DNA of 64,000 nucleotides from Thermococcus sp. MAR1 (lineage in GTDB: Archaea > Methanobacteriota_B > Thermococci > Thermococcales > Thermococcaceae). Each line of letters starts with the position of its first letter. The stretch's first letter is position 1. The DNA lies in contig NZ_SNUF01000001.1 of assembly GCF_012027305.1 (NCBI RefSeq), positions 1,302,001-1,366,000 of the forward strand. The letters run 5' to 3'. Positions 17,415 to 24,950 of this stretch are shown here, piece after piece. The notes beneath the pieces are model-generated. The model was not told the DNA's origin, made no database searches, and was given only the letters and a program-made list of their open reading frames with translations. The translations under genes were made by a program, and so were the position numbers.

Positions 17415-17474
17415 CCCGGCGATGAAGACAATTTCGCTAGCTGAGGCGTGATGAGTACCCTCGCAGCTGAGCCG
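17415..17474 (+). ncRNA. C/D box guide sRNA (23S rRNA 2'-O-methylation guide)
   Basis: All four boxes are present in order on the plus strand: C (GCGATGA, 17419-17425, one mismatch to RUGAUGA), D' (CTGA, 17441-17444), C' (GTGATGA, 17448-17454, perfect) and D (CTGA, 17467-17470). A terminal stem pairs CGGC (17417-17420) with GCCG (17471-17474). The D' guide AATTTCGCTA (17430-17439) is complementary over 10 nt to UAGCGAAAUU of the conserved 23S segment GGUAGCGAAAUUCC; the N+5 rule points to the C of that segment. The D guide is GTACCCTCGCAG, target not identified. TATA-like GGTTAAAAAATC (17389-17400) lies about 25 nt upstream. Confidence 0.82.
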
Positions 17475-17660
17475 TTACGTGGATCTTTTGAATCCCGTCC
17501 ACTTTTCGATGCTTGAAACGAGTAGGTAAACAAAGGCCAGTACCCAGAGGAAACTTCCCACCAGTAGGGCGTCTGAACCAACAAAGAACACCGACAGATA
17601 TGCAAGTAGGCCTCCAATTGCCAGAGTCCAGAAAACCCTATCCTTCCATACCCTCACCAT
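17475..17660 (-). CDS. small two-helix membrane protein E (fifth gene of tiny membrane operon)
   Basis: A 61-residue protein of unknown function: a short basic start (MVRVWKDRVF), two hydrophobic segments (about 10-26 and 31-49) and a short charged tail (SSIEKWTGFKRST) that lacks the long coiled coil of the four genes before it. ATG at 17660 lies inside the end of gene D (23-nt overlap) with a GAGAGG site ahead. It closes the operon that begins at 18561. Confidence 0.6.
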   Translation of the reverse strand: MVRVWKDRVFWTLAIGGLLAYLSVFFVGSDALLVGSFLWVLAFVYLLVSSIEKWTGFKRST

Positions 17661-17886
17661 CGTCCTCTCCCCCACTGGACTCACCTAGGATGAACTCCAG
17701 TTCGAGAATCCTGTCTTCCAGGCGCTCCAGCTCCCTCCAGATGGCGAGAAGCAGAAAGGCCAGAACAACGAAGGAAACGCCAAGGTAGAAATCCACAGCC
17801 TTCCTGTGTTCTGGCTGGGCGTACATAAGCATGGAGATGGATATGAGAAGTGCAAAGAGCGCCGAGAGATCCCTAACGAGCTTCAT
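17638..17886 (-). CDS. small two-helix membrane protein D with coiled-coil tail
   Basis: An 82-residue protein of unknown function. Two membrane segments (about 6-22 and 33-49) precede a heptad-like helix WRELERLEDRILELEF (about 50-65) and a Glu/Gly-rich acidic end. It overlaps gene C by 14 nt and gene E by 23 nt. The shared plan with genes A-C (hairpin in the membrane, charged helix in the cytoplasm) suggests they form hetero-oligomers; this is an inference. Confidence 0.65.
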   Translation of the reverse strand: MKLVRDLSALFALLISISMLMYAQPEHRKAVDFYLGVSFVVLAFLLLAIWRELERLEDRILELEFILGESSGGEDDGEGMEG

Positions 17887-18112
17887 CTCCCCTCACCTCC
17901 TCAAGCTCCTTCTTGAGCCTCTTTATTTCGCGGTTCAAAGTCGATATCTCTGATCTCAAAGTGCCTATCTCGTTCGCCACCCCGATGAATGTCCAGCCGA
18001 CGAGGGCAAAGAGCAGAACAACCATGATGACAAAGAACCATCTCACAGGATACATCAGTAAGAGGATTGAAAGGACGATTACCCCAAAGCCCCTGGTGGA
18101 GACGTCAACCAT
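17873..18112 (-). CDS. small two-helix membrane protein C with coiled-coil tail
   Basis: A 79-residue protein of unknown function. Hydrophobic segments at about 9-22 and 25-45 are followed by a long heptad helix NEIGTLRSEISTLNREIKRL (about 47-66) and KKELEEVR. ATG at 18112 is preferred to the TTG just before it; GGGAGG is 8 nt upstream. It overlaps gene B by 8 nt and gene D by 14 nt. Confidence 0.65.
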   Translation of the reverse strand: MVDVSTRGFGVIVLSILLLMYPVRWFFVIMVVLLFALVGWTFIGVANEIGTLRSEISTLNREIKRLKKELEEVRGDEAR

Positions 18113-18338
18113 CAATGGTGCCTCCCGGGCCTTTAAGAGACTCTATCTCCCCCCTTAGGGATTCGAGCTTCTCGTTGAACTCCCTCCTCATTTCGCCCAT
18201 CTTCCATACAATGAGCCCCATTGCAAGCAGGAGAGGACCAAAGAGCAGCCCGGCTTCTCTGGCAATAAGGAGAACTACCAACCCAACCCCTGCCACGACT
18301 GCCCCAACGGCCTCAAGGACGTCATACTCATTCCCCAT
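18105..18338 (-). CDS. small two-helix membrane protein B with coiled-coil tail
   Basis: A 77-residue protein of unknown function. Membrane segments at about 9-26 and 30-46, then a charged helix MRREFNEKLESLRGEIESL (about 50-68). It overlaps gene A by 11 nt and gene C by 8 nt. Confidence 0.65.
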   Translation of the reverse strand: MGNEYDVLEAVGAVVAGVGLVVLLIAREAGLLFGPLLLAMGLIVWKMGEMRREFNEKLESLRGEIESLKGPGGTIDG

Positions 18339-18561
18339 CTTCCCGGGCTTCCAAGTTCTTCAGCTCTTCAAGGGCCTTTTTCAGCTCTGCGAGTCTATCC
18401 TCGATCTCATAGACCTTAACCAGTAGGAGTACCATGATTACCAGGGGAAAGGCCAGAAGGAGTGTCCCCAGGAAGCTCATGCCCGTTGGAAGGAAGGGGG
18501 TGAGGATTAGGATAATGAAAAAGACCGCTCCAAGGGTGGCCAGCACATCGGCGGCTCCCAC
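18328..18561 (-). CDS. small two-helix membrane protein A with coiled-coil tail (first gene)
   Basis: A 77-residue protein of unknown function. Two hydrophobic segments (about 5-24 and 29-49) precede a heptad helix VYEIEDRLAELKKALEELKN (about 50-69). The start is GTG with GGTGG ahead. It is the promoter-proximal gene of a five-gene overlapping set; a TATA element (ACTTTTTATAG on the minus strand, about 18593-18603) sits about 35 nt upstream, just past the end of the PINA-like gene, so the set is an independent transcription unit. Confidence 0.65.
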   Translation of the reverse strand: MGAADVLATLGAVFFIILILTPFLPTGMSFLGTLLLAFPLVIMVLLLVKVYEIEDRLAELKKALEELKNLEAREDGE

Positions 18562-18607
18562 TTCTTACCACCATGAAAAAGAAGAAGGCAAACTATAAAA
18601 AGTTTTC

Positions 18608-20416
18608 TCAGGCGGTCGCCCAGATGGATATCCCCGCCTCGATGAGCCTTTTCAGCTCTTTTCCTATCGGCGTGCTCTTGCTGACCTTGACGAGGCCCTT
18701 CTTGCTGGGCGTTGCGGTGAAGACGTACTGCTCGCCACCGTAGAACTTGAGGGGTTTCTTCGCGTAGTCGGGTGAAACCCTCAGGACAATCGTTTTCTTC
18801 TTTTCCTCTATCTCTACGGGTATCTTTTCCTTCGGCCTCTCGGCTTCCCTCTCGGTGAAGCTCTTGACGTCGATGCTTATACCTATCCTCTTCTCCAGCT
18901 CTGTAATCCTCTTCCCCTTCTTGCCGATTATCGCAGGAATATCGAACTCGTCGGCGTAAACTATCGCCTTGTGCGGGCTTACTATCTCGACCTCGGTATA
19001 GACATCGGGCAGGAACTTCTTTATCTCCTGCTTGAGCCTCTTCTCTGCCAGCCTCAGCGCCGGGGCCTTCTCCTCCTTCTTGACGGGCACGACGCTTATC
19101 TCCTCGCCGTAAGTGTATATCTCGTACTCAAGCTCGCCAGTTTCAAAATCGCGAACCTCTATCACCGGCCTCGCTAAATCCTCCTCCCTCATGCCGCTCG
19201 GCACCTTGACGAGGTACTCCAGCGTCAGGACCTTGGCGACCCTTCCGGCCTTGATGAAGATGACGGTATCGACTATCTGTGGTATCATTCCGAGCTCCAC
19301 CCTTCCGATGAAGCGCTGGACTGCATCTATCGGCTTCGTTGCGTGCACAACTCCTACCATACCCACTCCCGCCAGGCGAAGGTCAGCGTATATCTTGAAG
19401 TCGCTCGTCTTCCTCATCTCGTCGAATATCGTGTAGTCCGGCCTCACCAGGAGGAGTATGTCACCGGTCTTCTCCATCCTGCCGCTCAGGGCAGTGTACT
19501 GGGTTATCTCTTCACCGACCTGAAGGTCGCGGGGCTTCTCCATCGTCTTGACTATCTTGCCCATGCCCGCGTACCACTCAGCCAAGGCCTGGGCAAAGGT
19601 CGTCTTTCCTTCACCGGGTGCTCCGGCGATGAGTATCCCCTCCGCCTTCTCCCTGAGGCGCTCCATGAGCTTCTCGCTCAGCTCGTAGTCCTCTATGCTG
19701 AGCTTCTTGACCGGCCTGACGGCGGTTATCTCTATCCTGTCCGCGAAGGGCGGTTTGGCTATGACTATACGGTAGTTCCTGAGCTGAACGACAGTCGCTC
19801 CGGGCTCGTCGAGCTCTATGAAGCTCTCGGGGTCGCGCTTTGCCCTCTCGACTATGTCGTCGGCTATCTCCTCAAGCTCCTCGTCGGTCAAAACCTCCTC
19901 GCCCGTCGGAACGAGCCTCCACTCGCCCGGCCTTCCCTTCTTTGCGAGGGGCCTCAGCCCGGCCTTCAGGTGAACGCTCATCGTCGTCTCGTCAAAGAAA
20001 TCCTCCAGGCGGTGCTTGACCTCTTTTCTGGCGGTCAGGTATATCACCTCTATGCCCTTGGCTATCGCTATATCCCGTTGCACCTGGTCGCCGGTTATCA
20101 GGGTGGCGCCCAGCTCCCTGGCTATCTCCCTGACTATGTTGTCTATCTCCCCGGACTTGGCCCTCTTTATCTGCCAGAGCTCGGGTCTCTCTCCATGGAA
20201 CTCCAGTATGATCCTGCCCTCGTTTGCCATTTCGCGGAGCTTCTTGAGCTCCTCGAGCCCAACGTGGCCTATCGCCTTCCCCTCGTTGGCCTGGTGCTCT
20301 ATCTCCGCTATGACCGCCTCGGGTATGATGACCTTGACCTTCCCTTCAACGCCCGCAAGGAACTGGGTCAGCCTGCCGTCAACGATCACGCTCGTATCAG
20401 CAACAAACATCCTCAT
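18608..20416 (-). CDS. PIN-domain ATPase with KH domain (PINA type)
   Basis: A 602-residue archaeal protein built from an N-terminal PIN domain (MFVADTSVIVDGR with Asp7; later GEIDN and TGDQVQRD for metal binding), a GspE/TadA-like hexameric ATPase (Walker A GAPGEGKT at 265-272; a TIFDEMRKTSD Walker B region) and a KH domain with GKKGKR near residue 500. The crenarchaeal homologue PINA is reported to move Holliday junctions and cooperate with Hjc and Hjm; the same role here is inferred. ATG at 20416 follows GGTGA; the frame upstream is open but lacks a ribosome site. Confidence 0.88.
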   Translation of the reverse strand: MRMFVADTSVIVDGRLTQFLAGVEGKVKVIIPEAVIAEIEHQANEGKAIGHVGLEELKKLREMANEGRIILEFHGERPELWQIKRAKSGEIDNIVREIARELGATLITGDQVQRDIAIAKGIEVIYLTARKEVKHRLEDFFDETTMSVHLKAGLRPLAKKGRPGEWRLVPTGEEVLTDEELEEIADDIVERAKRDPESFIELDEPGATVVQLRNYRIVIAKPPFADRIEITAVRPVKKLSIEDYELSEKLMERLREKAEGILIAGAPGEGKTTFAQALAEWYAGMGKIVKTMEKPRDLQVGEEITQYTALSGRMEKTGDILLLVRPDYTIFDEMRKTSDFKIYADLRLAGVGMVGVVHATKPIDAVQRFIGRVELGMIPQIVDTVIFIKAGRVAKVLTLEYLVKVPSGMREEDLARPVIEVRDFETGELEYEIYTYGEEISVVPVKKEEKAPALRLAEKRLKQEIKKFLPDVYTEVEIVSPHKAIVYADEFDIPAIIGKKGKRITELEKRIGISIDVKSFTEREAERPKEKIPVEIEEKKKTIVLRVSPDYAKKPLKFYGGEQYVFTATPSKKGLVKVSKSTPIGKELKRLIEAGISIWATA

Positions 20417-20524
20417 CTCTCTCACCTCAGAAGATTTCAAACTCTCCTTCTTTTGCGTTACTTCCAAAGGGGGCTATAACTAAAGGTTCATAAAGGTTTA
20501 GCCGAAAAATAAATGGGTGGGACA

Positions 20525-21262
20525 ATGGGTAGGCTGATATCCATAGCCTCCGGCAAGGGAGGCACGGGAAAGACCACAACGACGGCTAACCTCGCCATCG
20601 CCCTTGGGAAGATGAACTATCACGTCTGTGCCGTTGATGCAGACCTCACAATGGCCAACCTGAGCCTTGTCATGGGAATAGACGACGCTTACACTACCCT
20701 TCACGATGTTCTGGCCGGTAGGGCAACCATAAGCGACGCCATATACGCCACAGCTTATGAGAACGTTCACCTCGTTCCCGCGTCGATAGACTGGGAGCAC
20801 GTTATACGGGCCGACCCAAGGAAGCTCCCCGAGACGATAAAGCGGCTGAAGGATAGGTTCGATTTTGTTGTCATAGACTCCCCGGCTGGCCTTCAAATGG
20901 ACGCTATGAACGCCATGCTGAGCGGAGAGGAAGTTCTTCTCGTCACAAACCCCGAAATCTCGTGCGTTACCGACACCATGAAGGTGGGGATGGTTCTGAG
21001 GAAGGCGGGTCTGGCGATTCTGGGCTTCGTTCTGAACCGTTACGGGCGCAGCGAGACCGAAATTCCGCCCGAGGTGGCAGAGGAAGTAATGGAACTGCCC
21101 CTTCTTGCCGTCATCCCCGAGGATCCTGCCGTAAGGGAGGCGACCCTTGAGGGCGTTCCTGTGGTTGAGTACAAACCCGAATCTGAGGGCGCAAAGGCAT
21201 ACATGGAGTTGGCCGAGAGAATAGCAAGGATATCCGGCTTCAAGGCCAGGGTGATGAGATGA
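20525..21262 (+). CDS. minD: MinD/ParA-family ATPase
   Basis: A 245-residue deviant-Walker ATPase. Walker A is KGGTGKTT (11-18, with the signature Lys11), followed by DADLTMANL and the switch II VIDSPAGL. Members act in membrane-linked positioning or partitioning; archaeal MinD roles include placing polar organelles, so the precise function is open. ATG at 20525 follows GGTGGGACA; an ATG at 20513 would overlap that site. It overlaps the next gene by 4 nt. A C-terminal amphipathic helix (AERIARISGFKARVMR) could touch the membrane. Confidence 0.85.
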   Translation: MGRLISIASGKGGTGKTTTTANLAIALGKMNYHVCAVDADLTMANLSLVMGIDDAYTTLHDVLAGRATISDAIYATAYENVHLVPASIDWEHVIRADPRKLPETIKRLKDRFDFVVIDSPAGLQMDAMNAMLSGEEVLLVTNPEISCVTDTMKVGMVLRKAGLAILGFVLNRYGRSETEIPPEVAEEVMELPLLAVIPEDPAVREATLEGVPVVEYKPESEGAKAYMELAERIARISGFKARVMR

Positions 21263-22002
21263 TACTGACCTTTGTGGGGACTGCCGGAAGCGGAAAGACC
21301 ACCCTAACCCGGGCGTTTGGAAAATACCTAGAGGAAAACGGCTACACCGTCTCGTACGTGAACCTGGACACGGGCGTAAAGAGGTTGCCCTACAGACCGA
21401 ACCTCGATGTGAGAGACGATATAACGGCGTGGGAACTGATGGAGGAAGGCTATGGCCCCAACGGGGCAATAGTTGAGAGCTACGATAGGCTCCTCCCACG
21501 GGTTTCTGAGTACGTTTCTTCGATCATAGAGCTGGACGGAAAAAACGACTACGTGCTCCTAGACACCCCCGGCCAGATGGAGACGTTTCTCTTCCACGAC
21601 TTCGGCGTCAGGCTGATGGAGAACCTCCCAGAGCCGCTCACGGTTTACCTCTTTAGTCCGGAGGTGTTGAAGAAACCGACGGATTTCTGTTTCGCCAGGT
21701 TCTTTGGTCTGATGATAGAGCTGTGCCTCGGAACCACCACCGTTCCAGCGATGAGCAAGGTTGACACCGTGCGGGATCTAGAGGAGTACAGGCGGTACCT
21801 CGACGACATTGAGTACCTCACCGCCAGGCTCAGATTGGAACCCTCCACACAGGGGCTCCTCGCCTACAGGATGTGCTCGACCCTTCCGGAGCTGGCTCCC
21901 CCGACGAGGGTTCTCTACATCTCCGCCAGGACTGGAGTGGGATTCGATGACCTTGAGACCCTGGCCTACGAGCATCGCTGCACCTGTGGCGACCTGACTT
22001 AG
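21259..22002 (+). CDS. GPN-loop GTPase
   Basis: A 247-residue GTPase of the GPN family, homologous to the Pyrococcus protein whose structure defined the family. It has GTAGSGKTT (7-15), the defining GPN triplet in YGPNGAI (66-68), the switch DTPGQME and SKVD for guanine binding. Eukaryotic relatives help assemble RNA polymerase II; the archaeal role is not established. It is coupled to minD by an ATGA overlap. The C-terminal HRCTCGD contains two cysteines of unknown purpose. Confidence 0.92.
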   Translation: MILTFVGTAGSGKTTLTRAFGKYLEENGYTVSYVNLDTGVKRLPYRPNLDVRDDITAWELMEEGYGPNGAIVESYDRLLPRVSEYVSSIIELDGKNDYVLLDTPGQMETFLFHDFGVRLMENLPEPLTVYLFSPEVLKKPTDFCFARFFGLMIELCLGTTTVPAMSKVDTVRDLEEYRRYLDDIEYLTARLRLEPSTQGLLAYRMCSTLPELAPPTRVLYISARTGVGFDDLETLAYEHRCTCGDLT

Positions 22003-22123
22003 TTCATTCGAATATGAAGTTTTTGAGCGGACTTTCAGTCAGGGGAACGGATTGTGAAAACTTTTTCAATGGATAAGGAAGAAGTCTTTTGGCATCGTAT
22101 GTTCAAATCCATACGGTGAGAGC

Positions 22124-23566
22124 ATGTGCCTGATAGCCGGAGGAATCGGTGAGGGTTTAAGGGGTAGGTTCGTGAGGATGATACTCGCGGGAAAGCACAG
22201 GGGAAGGGACTCCTTCGGTGTGTGGACCGATAAGGGAGTGCTCAAATCAGAAGACTTCTCGCGCGTTGCCGAGATTCCGGACGGGATGATTGGCCTCATT
22301 CAGTGTCGGCTGGCGATGACAGGCTCCCCAGAATACACTCAGCCATTCTACAACGACCTCGCCCTCGTCCACAACGGGGAAATCTACAACCACCGCCATC
22401 TGAGGGGGTACCTGGAGGAAAAAGGTGCATCCTTCGAGACGGACGTCGACAGCGAGGTGATCCTGAGACTCATCGAGCATCTCCTTGAAAGCGGACTGGA
22501 CGTGTGGAATGCAGTTAGGAAAACTATGACCATGCTTGAGGGCGACTACGCAGTGGCCTTCAGCGACGGGGAGAGGATATACCTCTTCCGCGATCCCGTG
22601 GGTATAAGGCCGCTCTACTACTCCCCAAGGGGTTTCTTCGCATCGGAGAAGAAAGTTCTTTGGGCCATAGGCGAGGAAGCGATTCCCGTGGAACCTGGTG
22701 AGCTCGTTGTAATCTCCCGACGGGGCGTGGAGAGAAGGAAGGTCCTCACGCTCACGGAGCTGAGGAGGGTAACCCTAACTCCGGAGGGAGCAAAGCGCGC
22801 CCTTATTAATGCCCTGACTCACGCAGTTAAAGTAAGAATAGGAAAAAGAACCGGCGTTCTATTCTCCGGCGGACTAGACAGCTCCCTCATAGCTCTGCTG
22901 GCCGCTCAGCACTCCGATGTCGTCTTATACACCGCCGGCGCCGAGGGCAGCCCCGACCTGGAGTGGGCCAGAAGGGCCAGTGAGCTTCTAGGACTTCCCC
23001 TCAGGGAATACGTTTTTGACCTGGACGACGTCCGTGAGGCCGTTCCAAGGATTATCTTCGCCATCGAGGAAGCGAATCCGATGAACCTCGCGATAGGGGT
23101 CCCACTGTATTTTTCCACGAGGCTCGCAGGTAGAGAGGGCTGTAGGCTCCTCCTGAGCGGGCAGGGGGCGGATGAACTGTTCGGCGGCTATGCCAAGTAC
23201 CTCAAGGACCCAGCGCTGATGGAGAGGGATCTCCTCGAAATGGGGGAGAGAAACCTGGCCAGGGACGATAAAATATCCATGCTCAACTCCGTTGAGGGGC
23301 GCGTGCCGTTCCTTGACCTAGCGGTCGTGTCCGTCGCTCTGGGAACACCGGCTGGTGCAAAGATCGAGGACGGCGTCAGAAAGGCCATTCTTAGGAAGAC
23401 GGCCGGCGAGCTCGGTCTACCGAAGGAGATAGTCGAGCGCGAGAAGAAGGCCGCCCAGTACGGAAGCCACTCTCAAAAACTCCTCGAAAAGCTGGCGAAA
23501 AGAGAAAACTTGACCCTGAGAGAATACACCCAAAAAGTCTTCAGAGATGTTTTTAAACGTGAGTAA
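22124..23566 (+). CDS. asparagine synthetase-like glutamine amidotransferase
   Basis: A 480-residue protein with an N-terminal class-II glutaminase domain (catalytic Cys2 after Met removal; LVHNGEIYNH at 81-90; RDPVGIRPLYY) and a synthetase domain with the PP-loop SGGLDSS (248-254) and GQGADELFGGY. It should make asparagine from aspartate, glutamine and ATP. It is shorter than bacterial AsnB, as is common in Thermococcales. The 120-bp upstream gap holds a weak TATA region. The reaction is inferred from domain order; a related amidotransferase function is possible. Confidence 0.87.
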   Translation: MCLIAGGIGEGLRGRFVRMILAGKHRGRDSFGVWTDKGVLKSEDFSRVAEIPDGMIGLIQCRLAMTGSPEYTQPFYNDLALVHNGEIYNHRHLRGYLEEKGASFETDVDSEVILRLIEHLLESGLDVWNAVRKTMTMLEGDYAVAFSDGERIYLFRDPVGIRPLYYSPRGFFASEKKVLWAIGEEAIPVEPGELVVISRRGVERRKVLTLTELRRVTLTPEGAKRALINALTHAVKVRIGKRTGVLFSGGLDSSLIALLAAQHSDVVLYTAGAEGSPDLEWARRASELLGLPLREYVFDLDDVREAVPRIIFAIEEANPMNLAIGVPLYFSTRLAGREGCRLLLSGQGADELFGGYAKYLKDPALMERDLLEMGERNLARDDKISMLNSVEGRVPFLDLAVVSVALGTPAGAKIEDGVRKAILRKTAGELGLPKEIVEREKKAAQYGSHSQKLLEKLAKRENLTLREYTQKVFRDVFKRE

Positions 23567-23661
23567 ACGTTTCTGAACGTCCGTTAATATTTCGACCGCC
23601 GGGAGAGGATTTCTATCCCCCTATTTTCCTCACCCTCGAACGGAGGCAAACGATTGCGTGA

Positions 23662-23683
23662 AAAAGGCTTAAATAAGCCTTTT
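23662..23683. promoter_or_regulatory. perfect 22-bp palindrome containing the TATA box of the next gene
   Basis: AAAAGGCTTA-AA-TAAGCCTTTT is a perfect inverted repeat (10-bp arms) that includes the TATA element TTAAATAA, about 30-50 nt ahead of the ATG at 23713. A protein bound here would exclude TBP. Confidence 0.6.
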
Positions 23684-23712
23684 CCCAAGGTAGAAGCAGG
23701 TGAGAAGACGTG

Positions 23713-24912
23713 ATGGGTAAAAAAGGCCTTGTAATGTTCATCAGCTTTATCTTCATCCTGAGCTTAACACCCCTCCCCCGTGCATCCGCCGGGGAAACTC
23801 GGCTGGTCATCCTAGTCAGCGACAACGAGGCCGACTGGGCGATAGCCGGGAACGTGGCAGACCTTCTGGGGGCATACCTCGTGGTCAGCCCGTGGGGCAC
23901 CTACGATCCGGCAGTGAGCGCCGAGATACTCAGCGCTGAGCCTGAGAGGGTGATAATCGTAGGCGGCCCCGTGGCGATACCGGAGGAGTACACAAGGGAT
24001 TTTGATGAGTTTGGAATCCCGTACGAGCGCTGGTACGGCGAAACCAGGTACGAGACGAACCTCATAGTAATCCAGGCACTCAAGGAGGAGTTCCCGGAGG
24101 CTTTCAACGAGATAGGAACCGTCGTCATAGCCAACGGCCGTGATGCCCTTGCTATTGAGGGTTACCTGCGGGCCATGAAGCTTATGCCGTACGAGTTCAG
24201 AGGAAAGCCGATTCTCGTACTGACCGAGGAGGGTAGGGAAAACGTGACGATAGCCGCTCTGGAGCGCTTTATGCACGTATCCGAGGTCAAGTACGCGGCA
24301 ACCTATTCTGAGGAAAAGCCGATGTTCCCGCTGAGCCGTGAGAAGATAGACGCCTGGATGAAGAGCCACTTCGTCTCCTACAACGAGGATAACCTCATCC
24401 AGTCCCCCACGAGGGAGGAGGTTTACTCCCTGCTCATCAACGTCCAGAACAAGACGGGCCGCGCCGAGGGGCTCCTTGATGGACTCCAGATACCTCAAGC
24501 TAGAAAGAAACTCGAAGAGGCAAAGACCGCATTAAAGGCCGCATGGGACGCTTACAACTCCGGCGAATATTCCAGAGCGTACCGGCTAGCCATGATGGCA
24601 AGCTTCAACGCGGACTTCGTCATATCGCGGGCATATCGCGAGATGAGAACCGTTTACCAGGGATCGGTGAAAATGCGGCTGGGAATGGAGATACATCAGT
24701 TCGAGGTGATGGCCAAGGTTCTCAAGAGGAAGGGCTACGACGTGAGCGAACTGGAGTCCCTTATCAGCCAGGCAAAGGAGGCCCTCAAGCAGGGCAAATA
24801 CTCCCTCCTCCTCAACGAGCTAATCCCCGAGATAAAGGGCACCCTAGCCAAACTGACGACCAAGAGACCCTCACCCGGAACGCCCGGCGGAAGGAACCAC
24901 GGAAGACCATAA
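23713..24912 (+). CDS. secreted protein with a CWB2-like (cell-wall-binding repeat 2) domain
   Basis: A 399-residue exported protein. Residues 1-26 form a signal peptide (GKKG, a hydrophobic core, then ASA). Residues about 35-200 resemble the CWB2 type of putative binding domain: the repeat of LGAYLVVSPWGTY and VIIVGGPVAIPEEY is typical, where VGG-A-I is the hallmark. The rest (about 240-380) is helical, with two stretches containing ARKKLEEAKTALKAAWDAY and KEALKQGKYSLLLNEL, and ends in a Pro/Gly/Arg-rich tail. It is probably on the outside of the cell; the ligand is unknown. The first ATG follows a GTG in phase; I take the ATG. Confidence 0.78.
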   Translation: MGKKGLVMFISFIFILSLTPLPRASAGETRLVILVSDNEADWAIAGNVADLLGAYLVVSPWGTYDPAVSAEILSAEPERVIIVGGPVAIPEEYTRDFDEFGIPYERWYGETRYETNLIVIQALKEEFPEAFNEIGTVVIANGRDALAIEGYLRAMKLMPYEFRGKPILVLTEEGRENVTIAALERFMHVSEVKYAATYSEEKPMFPLSREKIDAWMKSHFVSYNEDNLIQSPTREEVYSLLINVQNKTGRAEGLLDGLQIPQARKKLEEAKTALKAAWDAYNSGEYSRAYRLAMMASFNADFVISRAYREMRTVYQGSVKMRLGMEIHQFEVMAKVLKRKGYDVSELESLISQAKEALKQGKYSLLLNELIPEIKGTLAKLTTKRPSPGTPGGRNHGRP

Positions 24913-24950
24913 GCCTTTTTAACGTCTCTTCTCCATTTTCTCCGGTCAAA

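Noticed and set aside
20498-21499. Long minus-strand frame of 333 codons opposite minD
   Set aside because: It is antisense to a clear Walker ATPase gene, its composition is that of a shadow frame, and no promoter or ribosome site precedes it.
24543-24950. Upstream extension of the glycosyltransferase frame by 136 codons
   Set aside because: It overlaps the 3' part of the CWB2-like gene out of frame, has low-complexity content and lacks similarity to glycosyltransferase N termini; the ATG at 24951 begins at the typical MRILMVGHYPP.
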